From: Gracilaria caudata
Lineage: Eukaryota > Rhodophyta > Florideophyceae > Gracilariales > Gracilariaceae
Direction: 5' to 3'
NCBI GenBank assembly: GCA_030374735.1
Contig: JASCIV010000104.1
Location: 1 to 46,236 of the forward strand
Length of the DNA: 46,236 bases
Part shown: one piece after another, positions 10,473 through 20,587 of the stretch
How the letters are laid out: each line of letters starts with the position of its first letter
Position numbering within the stretch: position 1 is the stretch's first letter
The notes under the pieces: model-generated
Told to the model about the DNA's origin: nothing
The model's database searches: none
Seen by the model: only the letters and a program-made list of their open reading frames with translations
Program-made: the position numbers and the translations under genes

Positions 10473-11009
10473 GATAAGAGGGGACACGACGTCAACCTCT
10501 CTGTGGTCGCGGGCCTTTCCCGGACGTGGTTCACATGGGACCTGAATTGCGAAAGCGTTACGATCAACAATCCATGACGTGATGGGAGAAGTCGTCAGTT
10601 GCAGAAGTTTTCCGAGATCAACACCGCCACAGGCATCGTTCATTGATAGGGCTACAAGGGAAGGATGTGTTTACATGAACATGGAAGGAAAGAAAATAGC
10701 GGGCTACCAGACGTTTTCCGACCAAAACGTCGCTGGCGAATGAAGTGCTGTTCGTCAACCAACCACTCTACTTTCGTCCCATGCGCCCATATTTTCACAA
10801 TCGTTGTCTGATCCAAACCACTCACGACTCGAGTTTTTGGTGCAACGGACACCTAGTGGTTGGGATGGCGCATCGAAGGGCGTGCCCGTCCCACAGTCCC
10901 CAGCATGAGTTCGCGGTGACCCAAAATGAGCAAAGAGAGTTGAAGAAGCAGATATTGCATTCAAATTGATCGCAAAAAAGTTCGAAGTGATCGTGAAGTG
11001 GTCGAATTC

Positions 11010-11936
11010 TCATTCGACAACTTTGACCACAATCTTACCCATTGCCCTTCCACCTGCAAGTTTTGCCAACGCGTCGTTCACTTTCGAAAACGGATGCACA
11101 GAGTCAAGCACGACACTCAACTTTGCATCTTCCATCATCTTAGCAAGTCTGTTGATGAGGTGTGTGGAGGGTGTCAACATCATGAAACGTGCGCCAGGTT
11201 TGACAATGGTGACTATTTTTCCGTCTTCCTTCATTACCTTCTCCCCTGTTTCCACGTCACCAACACATTCCAGAACAATATCAGCCCATCCTTTGAGCTT
11301 TTCACCCACATCCTCTTCCTTGTAATTCACAACGATATCGGCACCGTATTCCTTGACGAACTCAAACTTGGCAGCAGAAGCGGTGGTGGCGACATGCGCT
11401 GCTCCGAACGCGTTCCTGGCAATTTGCATGGCGTGAACGCCAACTCCACCAGCGCCACCGCTCACGAAGACCTTATCCCCGGCCTTCACCTCCATAGTCT
11501 CCATGGCCTGAATGGTGGTCAAGGCTGCCACCGGCACAGCGGCGGCCTGTTCGAAAGTGATGTTTTCAGGAATGACAGCGAGAATATCAGCGGGGCAAAC
11601 GCAGTATTCAGCTAACGTGCCCGAAAATTTCTCGCCGGCACTCTCTCTCATGATATCGCCGAACACCCGATCACCGACGGAAAAATTGGCGACAGACTCG
11701 CCAAGGGCGGCGACGACGCCAGCCACATCGTATCCGACGGTGATCGGATAAGAGTCTTCAACGAGAAAGCCTCGTTTGATGTCCATGGGGTTGAGGGAGG
11801 CGGCGTGGACGCGAATGAGCACCTGTTGCGGCTCGGGCTTCGGGGTGGGAATGTCGGCGATGCGGAAGTTCTCGGTTCCTTCTTTACCATATTGAAGCAG
11901 TGCTTTCATTGTAGACGGGGCTTCTGAGGTGGCCAT
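11010..11936 (-). CDS. Quinone-oxidoreductase-like MDR enzyme (NADPH-dependent, zinc-free)
   Basis: A 308-residue member of the medium-chain dehydrogenase/reductase superfamily, of the quinone oxidoreductase/alkenal reductase type. The N-terminal GroES-like part (VLIRVHAASLNPMDIKRG, then ITVGYDVAGVV) lacks the zinc-binding Cys/His set. The Rossmann part has the nucleotide motif GGAGGVG at about 160-166, then ATTASAAKFEFVKEYGAD and VVNYKEED. These proteins reduce quinones or reactive alkenals with NADPH, usually in the cytosol or plastid; the substrate cannot be read from the sequence. The ATG at 11936 gives the usual family length; the open frame reaches further upstream to 12074 but only through a TTG and with poor protein character. 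The gene is intronless. Confidence 0.9.
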   Translation of the reverse strand: MATSEAPSTMKALLQYGKEGTENFRIADIPTPKPEPQQVLIRVHAASLNPMDIKRGFLVEDSYPITVGYDVAGVVAALGESVANFSVGDRVFGDIMRESAGEKFSGTLAEYCVCPADILAVIPENITFEQAAAVPVAALTTIQAMETMEVKAGDKVFVSGGAGGVGVHAMQIARNAFGAAHVATTASAAKFEFVKEYGADIVVNYKEEDVGEKLKGWADIVLECVGDVETGEKVMKEDGKIVTIVKPGARFMMLTPSTHLINRLAKMMEDAKLSVVLDSVHPFSKVNDALAKLAGGRAMGKIVVKVVE

Positions 11937-13233
11937 TGTTGACGGAGGTGGGAAGAGCGGGACGAGACTCACGTCATGTGAGGCAATCGAGGTGTGATTT
12001 AAGAAGGAGCTCAGGTGGGGATAGAATGAAAGCAATTCAGTGACTGAATGAGGGTGAGGATCGGTGCCCACCAATTGCCGATAGATGAAGTTATGGCATC
12101 CACTCGCATCATTCGCTCAGCAATTGGCCACAGCGTGGACTTAATTTCTCTGCAAGAAAGTAAAACGGCCATTTTGCCTGTACTCCATGGAATACGTTGC
12201 GGGCGTGTGAAACGTGTCTGTTGCGAGATGAATAGCGGGCATTTGGAAACACGAGCAATTTGTTGGTGCCGCGAGCATTTGAGCGGTGCCGAGCGAGGTG
12301 ACGCGCGCGTTCACTGTTCAGGTGCACCGCAGGCTCGACAGCGTTGCGAGTCGCGGCTTCCGACGAGATGTACCGTCGTACCTACCTGTACCAACGTAGC
12401 CAGTGCAACAGCTCTTATCGCTGCCAGTTGTACAGTATCGACGCAGCACGCTCCCACCAAAACAGCCAAGGCGAGCTGCTGTGCGGTGGCCACCGCCTGC
12501 ATTCAGCTTCTTCGTGCTGGCCCCGAACAAACGCGATCACTTTAGTGTGACGTGCGCCACACGACCACGGCAAACCTCTCCTTTGCTGTAAATACATGCA
12601 CAGTTTGAGATGGAATTCCATCCGGCACGACATGAAGTTTAGGCGGTAGTACGCTCCAGCAGACGTATGCTAACTCCAGTTGAGCAATAATGCTCAAAGA
12701 AGAGGAGAGAAAAAAGAGACGCTCCAGACGCTCCCCTCCCCTCGCGTGACGAGCGGCTCGCCAGTACACCTCCAGCCGCGTACAGCACGTACGTCACGCC
12801 GCCAAACATCCAAAACGCGCGCAAACAAAGCGCTCACAAGGCCCAACTCTACCAGCGCATCGCACGCTTATAATACACGTGGCACAGTGGTAAATTTCGG
12901 TCCTGCGAGGACGCCAGGGCCAGTGTTTACATATATCTTATGTTCTTGTCTCTAGCGGGGGAGAGCAACGGAGCTTGTTGGTTCGCTGCTTATCAGCCCT
13001 GCTTGTGCACATGCTTTCGCTGTGTCGCTCACCGACACCCACTTCAGCGTTATCGACCCGCGACTCACATCGCGTTCTTTTCTTGTTTTTCTTGTGCTGC
13101 TTTTTTTTTGAAATCGCCCGCCACTCTTCAGCATGCTCTTTGCCTTCTTCCTCTGCTCGGGCCGCTTCGATTCTCACACTAACAAAAACAACCTCAAGCT
13201 TTCTGACTCGTGTTCCTGTGTACCGATTCTGCA
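11937..13233. other. Divergent intergenic region, oxidoreductase / AlkD-like gene
   Basis: No gene was found. It contains the reverse complement of TACGACGGTA at 12371-12380, about 435 bp upstream of the oxidoreductase start, and AT-rich TATA-like spots near 12868 and 12930 on the AlkD side. Confidence 0.5.
12371..12380 (-). promoter_or_regulatory. TACGACGGTA element (C variant)
   Basis: Reads TACCGTCGTA on the plus strand and is followed by CCTACCTGTACC. It is one of two C-variant copies; the other is at 43019-43028. It lies in the divergent promoter region. Confidence 0.4.
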
Positions 13234-14331
13234 ATGCAGCACTTCGATTCCAATCCTCTCCACATCGTGTCCAATCTTCAGCGACGGTTGGATCTAAGGG
13301 CCGCCACCGATGTGCAGGTGTGGAGCGCTGAGAGGATGCACCCCGTGAACATGTATCGAGGCGTAAGAATTGTGGGCGTCCGCTATTGCGTCAACACTTG
13401 GTACGCAGATTGGCGTCAACAGGCGCCTCAAATCAACGCTCAAGTGAAGGTGGCCGTGGCCATGGAGTTGTTTCGCTCGCAGTTCCTCGAGGACAAGTTT
13501 TCTGCAATCGTGTTCGTGGGTGAGATTCTGATCGCCGAGCATGTGATTAACACCTCCCACATGCGGCAGTTCGCCAACTTGATCGACACTTCTTGCATTT
13601 CAGGGTACGAGGTGTGTGACCGATTCAGTACACTGGTGCTCAAACAGTTGCTGATAGTTCATCGACATGAGACGATGCCCATTATGGCCGAGTGGATGCG
13701 ATGCCAAAGTAGCTGGAGGGCTCGCAGTGCCGTGTGGGCTCTGATTCCGTTGGCGAGAGACGCAATCTACGAAAACCTCATTATTGACGGTTGTGCGATT
13801 GTTCTGGGCAAGTCGGAAGAATGTTGTAAGCTTGCTGTGGGAAGCGCTCTGAGGGCGCTGGCTCGCACGTCTCCAGGTGTGGTGTATGAATTTCTTAACG
13901 AGGATCATAACCTGTTGAGGATGTCTGCGCACGGGCTGTCAAGAGCATGTGGCGATCACAACGACTGGAAGCTGGTTTTTCGCGAGAAACGAAAGGATCT
14001 ACTTCGCAGTAGAAGAGTGAATCAGGCCGTGGCGGCTGCGGTTGAAAATGGTGGGGCGGGCGCTTCTTCAAGCTCTGCGCCAGTTGAGACGGAAGCTGTG
14101 GCGGTTTCGCTGCCAGTTACGACTGCGATGGTAGGCGCGCAAGCAGGGGTAGGTGTGTCTGCGAATGAGCGCAGTCTGCCTTCCATCTCGGAGCTGATTG
14201 GAATGAGACAGCTGGAAAGGGCGAGCTCCGTTTCTGTGGCCGCTTTGACTCAAGATGCGAGGCCGCAAGAAGGGACGGACGGCGAGACCGAGTCGCATGA
14301 CGTGGGCGTAGAGCAGAATGGCGAGAGATGA
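13234..14331 (+). CDS. AlkD-like DNA alkylation repair family protein
   Basis: The 365-residue protein has a HEAT-like helical repeat body at about residues 1-255 and a low-complexity tail. It follows the AlkD/DNA-alkylation-repair pattern: a start segment around MYRGVRIVGVR, helices with VAVAMELFRSQFLEDKFSAIVF, the SSWRARSAVWALIPLAR repeat typical of the family, and a final ALARTSPGVVYEFL...LRMSAHGLSRA block. AlkD proteins recognise alkylated bases, and some members are glycosylases for N3/N7-alkyl purines. The aromatic and acidic active-site residues cannot be checked without an alignment. The ATG at 13234 is preferred; an in-frame GTG lies 24 bp upstream. The tail (~100 residues, Ala/Ser/Val-rich) is probably disordered. 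The gene is intronless. Confidence 0.8.
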   Translation: MQHFDSNPLHIVSNLQRRLDLRAATDVQVWSAERMHPVNMYRGVRIVGVRYCVNTWYADWRQQAPQINAQVKVAVAMELFRSQFLEDKFSAIVFVGEILIAEHVINTSHMRQFANLIDTSCISGYEVCDRFSTLVLKQLLIVHRHETMPIMAEWMRCQSSWRARSAVWALIPLARDAIYENLIIDGCAIVLGKSEECCKLAVGSALRALARTSPGVVYEFLNEDHNLLRMSAHGLSRACGDHNDWKLVFREKRKDLLRSRRVNQAVAAAVENGGAGASSSSAPVETEAVAVSLPVTTAMVGAQAGVGVSANERSLPSISELIGMRQLERASSVSVAALTQDARPQEGTDGETESHDVGVEQNGER

Positions 14332-15196
14332 GCAAATGTGAGAAAGGAGCTTGTGAGACATGTTCAGCTCGGGCCAAGATTTTTGTAAGTTGTTTAGGTA
14401 CGAGGAGATGAGAAGAACTGTAAGACGAGCGTGGCGCGGTACGAGCGGTGTGTGCGCGGTTGTGTGACAAAGGAACGGTGGAGTTTATTGGACTTTATCG
14501 ATACGATACAAGGGTATCTACTGCAAGCGAGCGTCGAGACGGTTGCAACATAAAAAGCCGGGAGACGTTGAAAACCCGATGAAGAGTATACTATGGAAAC
14601 AGCGCACATACGGACGAGGTTGATGTGCTATCGATACGCGTGAAAAAACTCTGTCCGTACCGAAGCGTTCTTCCTTTCTCGCGCTTACCGTTGTGTGCCA
14701 CGCACGCCGGGCGCTAAAGAGGCGGCAACGCGCAGAAAAAGGTAGCAGCGGCTCGCCGCCATGTGGCGACCCACCCCTGCGTAAGCGCCGAAGCGCGGGC
14801 TGCACGGGTACCACGCCGTCTCTCCGCCGTCCCCAAGCCCTCCCGCAACTCAGCACTGCCTGAATTCGCCCCCGCGCCACTGCAACAACAAGCCGCCAAC
14901 AGCTGTGAGCGCCCTCAAGCGTCGGCGGCGGCGGCAGCGCGCGCGTGTGTGGCAACCGGTGAAAATGTGCGTTAAAACGCGCAAATGGCGCGCTCTCGTA
15001 CTCGAAGCTTGCCAGCCGCACCAGGCGGCACGCGTACGTACCTTCAATTGCAATTCAAGTTTTTGACTTGATTTGCGGCTGGTTTTCCATATCAAACGTC
15101 GCTGTAATTCTGGTCCTGCTTACAGATGTCTTTGCTCGCAAAAGCAATTGGCGCCATGGCGACGGGCAAACTGCCGGTTGGCCACCGCTACACGTA

Positions 15197-15227
15197 GGTA
15201 GCGTTACTACGAAGGTCGAACGCTACC
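15197..15227. promoter_or_regulatory. Inverted pair GGTAGCGTT ... AACGCTACC
   Basis: Two perfect 9-bp arms (15197-15205 and 15219-15227) flank 13 nt that contain ACTACGAAGGTCG, a near copy of the TACGAAGGTA element. The arrangement is hairpin- or dimer-site-like. It lies downstream of two convergent genes, so a promoter role is uncertain. Confidence 0.45.
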
Positions 15228-15287
15228 TGTACCACAGGTAGCCGCCACCATACCTTCGTGCTCGCGTTCCATCGGTGCTCAAATCTC

Positions 15288-15318
15288 TTCATTGAATGAA
15301 GAATCTTCATTCAATGAA
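15288..15318. repeat. 31-bp perfect palindrome
   Basis: 15-bp arms (TTCATTGAATGAAGA at 15288-15302 and its exact complement at 15304-15318) surround one A. Such an arm length is very unlikely by chance in 46 kb. Confidence 0.85.
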
Positions 15319-15333
15319 CTCATTGCTACCGCG

Positions 15334-15343
15334 TACGAAGGTA
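15334..15343 (+). promoter_or_regulatory. TACGAAGGTA element (copy 3)
   Basis: Exact copy in the context GCGTACGAAGGTACAT, 15 bp after the 31-bp palindrome. Confidence 0.4.
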
Positions 15344-15570
15344 CATAGCAGCGTACCAAACCGCATTATCGATTTCGCTACCGTTGCGAACGTGTACAAT
15401 CATCGTTTTGGTGTAGCAGGTGTATCCTAGATACATTAGACACACCTCAAAAGGTGTTGGCTTCGTTGAACGCTAATTTATTATCCTCCGAACACAAGAG
15501 CACCGTTCGCTCCGCTCAAGAGCCCACGACAGTTAACCAGTTAATTCTTCTACACACGCTCCGCGCGCCC

Positions 15571-18297
15571 TCAACACGCAGAGCCAGCGCCACCGTAGGG
15601 CACCTCGCGCATCGCGTTGCTCCAGTTCTCTTGCCAGATACCGATGTGACTCGGCCATTCCCTGCTCCATCCCACCCCCTTCTTCGTCATCTCCGTCACG
15701 CACCACGCCTTCACCAACGATCTCGCGTGCAGCACGCGTTCCACTCCACCGTCCACAACCGCACTCTCATCGCCCTCGTCCCCACAAATCACGCCCGCGC
15801 GCACGCATCCGCTCTGCGACGCCCCGACTTCGTACCGTTCATACAGTGGTTTCAGGCTGTATGCAAAGTCTCTCAGCTCGTCGAACGGCGCCCAGTCGTG
15901 CACGAAGCGTTGTAGTTCGCGGTTCTGATAAAACTCCACATTCTGCGCTTCACAACTTGCATTACCGCCCCCACGTTCAGCCTCAACGCGTCTATTTCGC
16001 ACAAGTGCTCCGCGAACACTCATCAAGCGTGCCTTGCTCAGGTGCGCTCCGAATCGTTTCTCATGCCATTCCACGAACCGTGAGAACTCTTCTTTGCTCA
16101 TCTTTGCCACCACATCCGTGAAGACCGGTCTTCCATTTCGACCCACTTCTTTATCAATCAGCTGCACCTCTCCAACCCCTGGCACAGCCTTCAACGCCTC
16201 AAACAGCTTTCCTTCCACCGCCTTTCGTTTCGTGTCCGACGCCTCAATTCCCGAGTTGATCCCCACAAATCGCGTCTTCCAGTCTACACAGATAGCATCA
16301 AAGAACGGCAGTATCTTTTCATCAATGCGATCTGCATGACGTACCGACACAACGTGCAAATCGCACCTTACCATCCTGTAGTTGCGCACCGCAACCAAAA
16401 CCTCCACACCGTCCTCACTCAGCTCCGGGCACGGACGCGTCAAAAACGTTAAAGCCCAGTTATATCGATGCTCTTCATCTAGTGCGTTTCTCATCAATCT
16501 CAAGTTCTCAACGCACATCGAATTTCCACCACGTACAATAAATGGCAACATGCCTTTGTTCTCCTCGTTCTCACCGTTGTGATTTGCTGCTGTCATTGCA
16601 TCAACAAGTTCTGCGATAACGGAACAAGGTACACCACGCATCAGATAAAACAACGTCAACACCGACAAAGGAGACATACTCGTTTGCGTTCCAGATGTGT
16701 TTGCATCACGCTGCCGGCTATTGAGCGGAGGAAATGCGTTTGGAAGCAGAAAGGCGTCATGTGCCGTCGCAGACTTGTCACCCAGTGGATCCTTGAGCAT
16801 GTCCCCCAAAACGAGCCGAGGAATCTCCGGATGAGAACACGGCACAGTATGCCGAAACAAGGGATATAGGTTCTTGTACTCACATGCACAATCCAACTTT
16901 CCCTTTATGGGATTGTGTATAAACGGAACCATGTTTGATTGCAAGCTCATGTCTTTCGCAAGCTGCTGACGACCGCATGACAGCTCAGGATCAAAATAAC
17001 AAAATGGCGAAGATGAAAGCGCTTCCATATTTTGATGCTCGCTGTTCAACAAAGAAGACCGCTTTTGCCTTTTCGTTTTTGATCGAACATCCTTACAATA
17101 CCTGGCTAAATACTTCCTTGTCCTCCCTAATGGCAGGTCAAAACCGTCCTTCATCCCCCTTTTTGGTTGCTCCGGCGCAGATGCTTGCGTGCGTTTGCGT
17201 TTGGCGCTCGACGCTCGGCGTTTTTGATTCTCCGCTTCAGACGCTTGCGCATGTTTCCTTATGGCTGCAGTCTCTAGCTGTTGTTGATTCGCAAGCATTT
17301 GTCCCGCTTGCTGTCTAAGTTCACTAAAGGAACAATTGGAGTGGAAGATGCGATCATATTCGTCACGGTTCCAGCGAGGACATCTTTCCAAGGATTGAAT
17401 GCTGGAGTTGTTTGTGAAACTATTGAAAGATGGAAGACCATTCCTGAGGAATGCAAGCTTCTTTTGTGGATCCATGTTGATGTATTGTTCGATTTGGTTT
17501 GGGCCGTGGCAGGACTGCACGTGGACCTCAAGCTTATTCTTCTTGAGCGGAAACTTCTGATAATAGATATGTTGGTTCTGTTTGGGTGCCGAAACGCACA
17601 GGAGGCACGCGGCCCATTGCGGTGTTGGTTTGTCAGACGTCAGTATGATGGGGAAAAAACACTCGTTAAGAGCTAGAGAAGAAGGCGACATATGAAATAG
17701 ATAATGCGGTGATAAGAGGCAGGAGTTCGGAATGCGGCTGGGAGGGTGATATGCTGGGGGTTTTGAAATCTTCTTACGTTTAGCCTTGCGCTTGGTCGCT
17801 TTCTTTTCAGCAGGCCTCTTCCTCGAGGAGCTTGCGAGCTGCACGGGATCTTTAGCTTTAAGTTGAGCCAATAGGGGACGAGCGACAGCCGATGCAGCCG
17901 TCTGCTGCGCAGGTTGTGTTGGTCGCTCTCTCTTCTGCGGTGGTTCCGCTCGCGGCTGTGGCACGCGCTTCGGCGATGGATCTCTTGAAATCATCCATGA
18001 GGCGGTCGTGACGGTGGGCTCCACCTTCACGGAGGACGTTTGTTGCGTGCTGTTCCTAACTGCGGGTTGTACCGGCGGAGCTTCCGAGGCTGCTAAAGCC
18101 GTCGGCCGCGGCGGTGGTTGGTCAATCTCCGGCAGATTGGCTGCGGCGAGAGCGGCAGCTTGCCGCGACTGGTAAGTGTCCTTGAACTCCATCATGGGTG
18201 ATCGTGGCAACCGCTGGGTGTCAGCTACACCGTACACGCGGACTGTGACGTCAATCTCCACATAAACTTCTGGGGGAAGACGGTTGCGACGGAACAT
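15571..18297 (-). CDS. 908-aa protein of unknown function, nuclear-type, BED/C2H2-like segment
   Basis: I do not recognise a family. The first ~190 residues are rich in Pro/Ala/Gln and end in a strong basic cluster (RKRPAEKKATKRKAKRKK), a likely nuclear localisation signal. At about 225-265 a segment with C-X2-C, then a basic stretch and H-X4-H (WAACLLCV ... HVQSCH), could be a single BED- or C2H2-type finger. A second basic/glutamine region follows at about 340-420. The C-terminal half (~440-908) looks globular, with an RCDLHVVSVRHADRIDEK-like core and conserved-looking Trp and Cys residues; it could be a derived transposase or a DNA-binding protein, but no catalytic triad is evident. The gene is intronless and divergent from the MSP gene. 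Confidence 0.75.
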   Translation of the reverse strand: MFRRNRLPPEVYVEIDVTVRVYGVADTQRLPRSPMMEFKDTYQSRQAAALAAANLPEIDQPPPRPTALAASEAPPVQPAVRNSTQQTSSVKVEPTVTTASWMISRDPSPKRVPQPRAEPPQKRERPTQPAQQTAASAVARPLLAQLKAKDPVQLASSSRKRPAEKKATKRKAKRKKISKPPAYHPPSRIPNSCLLSPHYLFHMSPSSLALNECFFPIILTSDKPTPQWAACLLCVSAPKQNQHIYYQKFPLKKNKLEVHVQSCHGPNQIEQYINMDPQKKLAFLRNGLPSFNSFTNNSSIQSLERCPRWNRDEYDRIFHSNCSFSELRQQAGQMLANQQQLETAAIRKHAQASEAENQKRRASSAKRKRTQASAPEQPKRGMKDGFDLPLGRTRKYLARYCKDVRSKTKRQKRSSLLNSEHQNMEALSSSPFCYFDPELSCGRQQLAKDMSLQSNMVPFIHNPIKGKLDCACEYKNLYPLFRHTVPCSHPEIPRLVLGDMLKDPLGDKSATAHDAFLLPNAFPPLNSRQRDANTSGTQTSMSPLSVLTLFYLMRGVPCSVIAELVDAMTAANHNGENEENKGMLPFIVRGGNSMCVENLRLMRNALDEEHRYNWALTFLTRPCPELSEDGVEVLVAVRNYRMVRCDLHVVSVRHADRIDEKILPFFDAICVDWKTRFVGINSGIEASDTKRKAVEGKLFEALKAVPGVGEVQLIDKEVGRNGRPVFTDVVAKMSKEEFSRFVEWHEKRFGAHLSKARLMSVRGALVRNRRVEAERGGGNASCEAQNVEFYQNRELQRFVHDWAPFDELRDFAYSLKPLYERYEVGASQSGCVRAGVICGDEGDESAVVDGGVERVLHARSLVKAWCVTEMTKKGVGWSREWPSHIGIWQENWSNAMREVPYGGAGSAC

Positions 18298-18665
18298 ACG
18301 GGTAAAGCTTTAGTGGCACGACTCGCGAGTGTTCAAGTGAAAGCCCATGTTCGCGCTCCATCGTGTGCACGCTGTATGACGCTGCACGGGGATCAGTGTG
18401 CAGTGCTTCGCAGTGACGTCACGCCTATCGCTGCGAGCTGCACCGCAGCACCGTATGCGCGCCGCTTGATAACCACCACTCAGCGCGCAGAAGGTGTCGC
18501 ACCACGCCGCTATCTCGTCCATCGACTCGCCGTCATGCCTCCACACCACCAATCTCAAGTACGAAGGTACGTCTTGTTTAACGTACATACGTTCGTACAT
18601 CCACCTTTCCAACAGCTTTGCTACAGTTCTCCCGAGGTCAAGTGAGCGCGTTGTCCTTCTTCGCC
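18298..18665. promoter_or_regulatory. Shared divergent promoter region
   Basis: 368 bp separate the start codons of the 908-aa gene (minus) and the MSP gene (plus). A TACGAAGGTA site is centred about 100 bp before the MSP ATG, followed by TTAACGTACATACGTTCGTAC. No clear TATA box was seen. Confidence 0.5.
18560..18569 (+). promoter_or_regulatory. TACGAAGGTA element (copy 4)
   Basis: Exact copy in the context AGTACGAAGGTACG, i.e. GTAC-GAAG-GTAC. This copy is best placed to act on a promoter, 97-106 bp upstream of the MSP gene start. Confidence 0.45.
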
Positions 18666-20147
18666 ATGCCCACTATTCAAACTACGCCGCCACCGGCCAA
18701 GGTGCCTGAGCCCAAGACCCCGCCGCCGCTGCAGACCACGCCGTCATACAGTGTTGCTCAGGCGCACCAGGATGCCACCGACGCCTTCTTCACCTGTGAG
18801 CCAGCTCGTCGTGTCATCTTCCGTTCCGCGCTGGACAAGCCGTCCACCGTGACGCTCAAGATTACCAACACCTCTCCAGAGACGCTCCTGTACAAGGTGA
18901 AGACCAATGAGCACCGAACTTATGCTGTCAAGTCTGGTTGTGGTCTAATTGAGCCGCACACTACTGCTGAAGTTGAGATTATTCAGCGCCCCCTACGAGC
19001 CTTTCCAAGGGCGCAGGATGTGGCTCGTCATCGTTTCTTGGTGGTTGCGGCACCCATCAGCTCCGCCCCGAATCGCTTCGCTGCTAAATCGGACGCTGCA
19101 GCAGATTTATGGAATCTGGTTCCTGATAACGTCGTCCGCAAACGTACGCTGGGTGTTATTGTGAAACAGAGTGCGTTCTACATTCCCTTGGAACAACTTG
19201 TGACCTTCAAGCCCGCCACACTTGCCTTTGTGCCGTCCACCAATCCGAATGGCTCCTGCTGTTCACATTTGGATGTTACCAACATATCCGAGTATCCTAT
19301 CGTGTTCAAGATGAAGACCACTAATCAGATGGGCTACGTTGTGCGCCCTCGTGTGGGTATCATTGATCCCCATCAGGGGTCACGCATTGAACTTTCGTCG
19401 CAACCAAAGTCAAAGCGAATGGACATTAACGGGGAAATCACAGCCAACCCAATCGTTCCTGTGAGCAGACCTACCTCGCATGACAAGTTTAAGCTCGAAA
19501 TCGCTGCGGTTCATTCTGAGAACCTTCTTGGTAATGTCACGCCTCAGGATCTTTGGCCCAGGGTGTTGGCCGGCGACGTGAGCACAATGCTATTCCCCGT
19601 GTTACGAAATGCAGACCCGCGTAAACTCAGTCCTTCGGAGTTACCGGACCATGCTGCTCATCGTTTGCACGACGCGTTCAAAAGATTGAACTCTAGTGGC
19701 GGTGCAGGCAAGTTACAGCTATCGAGCTCTTTCGTAGACACTCTGGATGATGTATTGTTCTGGACGCCGAAGATTCTGCGACTTCGAGCTGAAAATGAGG
19801 CAGAGCACCAGCCGTCTATCCTGTATCTTAGCAACATTTCGGATAAGACGTTGTTGTATCGTATTGTTACGGTGAACACTGGTTTGTACGAGATATACCC
19901 TCAAAAGGATATTATCGCGCCGTATGATTCACTCAACGTCAGTGTGAGTGTGCAGAATTTGAAGTTTTCTTCGAAGAACTGGGACTCGCTTTCGGATAAG
20001 GCTTCCATTGAGGTTACGAGCATCGATTTGAAACCGGAGGAGGACCTTAACAAGGATGATAATGACCTGGATGACATGTGGGCTTCGGTTGCTCAAAAGG
20101 ATGTGATGAAGGTCAAGTTTGACGTCCAGATTCGCAATGTGCTGTGA
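18666..20147 (+). CDS. Triple MSP-domain protein without membrane anchor
   Basis: The 493-residue protein has a Pro/Thr-rich head and three immunoglobulin-like MSP (major sperm protein/VAP) domains at about 40-135, 185-300 and 360-490. Each carries the hallmark pattern of an N-terminal R/F strand, then L-x-(I/V)-T/S-N-x-S (LKITNTSPETLLYKVKT, LDVTNISEYPIVFKMKT, LYLSNISDKTLLYRIVT), then a Y-x-(V/I)-x-P/S-x-x-G/I strand and a (L)IEPHTTAEV-type turn. VAP proteins bind FFAT motifs at ER contact sites via a basic face and use a C-terminal transmembrane helix; no such helix is present here, so the protein is probably soluble or peripheral. The ATG at 18666 is the first in frame. The gene is intronless. 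Confidence 0.85.
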   Translation: MPTIQTTPPPAKVPEPKTPPPLQTTPSYSVAQAHQDATDAFFTCEPARRVIFRSALDKPSTVTLKITNTSPETLLYKVKTNEHRTYAVKSGCGLIEPHTTAEVEIIQRPLRAFPRAQDVARHRFLVVAAPISSAPNRFAAKSDAAADLWNLVPDNVVRKRTLGVIVKQSAFYIPLEQLVTFKPATLAFVPSTNPNGSCCSHLDVTNISEYPIVFKMKTTNQMGYVVRPRVGIIDPHQGSRIELSSQPKSKRMDINGEITANPIVPVSRPTSHDKFKLEIAAVHSENLLGNVTPQDLWPRVLAGDVSTMLFPVLRNADPRKLSPSELPDHAAHRLHDAFKRLNSSGGAGKLQLSSSFVDTLDDVLFWTPKILRLRAENEAEHQPSILYLSNISDKTLLYRIVTVNTGLYEIYPQKDIIAPYDSLNVSVSVQNLKFSSKNWDSLSDKASIEVTSIDLKPEEDLNKDDNDLDDMWASVAQKDVMKVKFDVQIRNVL

Positions 20148-20587
20148 GAACCGTTTCGTAGTTGCGTACGTGTGCGTGAAGGTTAGGCACGTGAAGTCAC
20201 TTGGATAGGATTGCAATCGAGCTGTTGTTGAGTGCTAACGGGATGGCATGGGCTAGCTCTCAGACTCCAGGTTCTGGCTTGTCACTCGGGAGCGAATAGC
20301 GCTGCAGAGTACTTGATGCAAGGCAGGATTTGTCGTCACTTGCGTTGTAAAAGGTTGTTCATGCATGACAAAGAGTAGATGTTGTACGTTTGAAACGCGA
20401 ACCATTGCGATGTTCGTAGCTAGGCGGAGAGAAAACTCAAACGATTTGCGGCACAAGAGAAACCTGAGGTTTTACTGCCCTTGCTTTTTAAAATATCCGT
20501 GTCGTGTCAAAATGAGTTGGCCTTCCACAAGGGTAAGAAGCAGGGCGCCAACTCCTATTTCACAACAGTGCAAAAGACCGGATTACA

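Larger units (their letters stand above)
5573..11009. other. Gene-poor stretch, 5.4 kb
   Basis: No convincing gene was found. Open frames are short, often lack ATG and show no domain. A GC-rich run at about 6134-6162 repeats a CAACCGCGCG unit about three times. From roughly 7.5 to 9.9 kb the text is AT-richer with many stops and may be old mobile-element debris, but I could not identify a reverse-transcriptase, integrase or transposase motif. A perfect palindrome lies at 10162-10180 and a TACGAAGGTA site at 10463-10472. Confidence 0.6.
14332..15570. other. Intergenic region between convergent genes
   Basis: No gene was found; the long minus frame at 14518-15021 lacks protein character. The stretch holds the densest group of GGTAGCGTT/TACGAAGGTA sites (15197-15343) and a 31-bp perfect palindrome (15288-15318). 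Confidence 0.55.

Noticed and set aside
14518..15021. 167-codon minus-strand frame between convergent genes
   Set aside because: No domain, Arg/Cys/His-heavy composition and an overlapping plus frame of similar quality; GC-rich stop depletion explains it.
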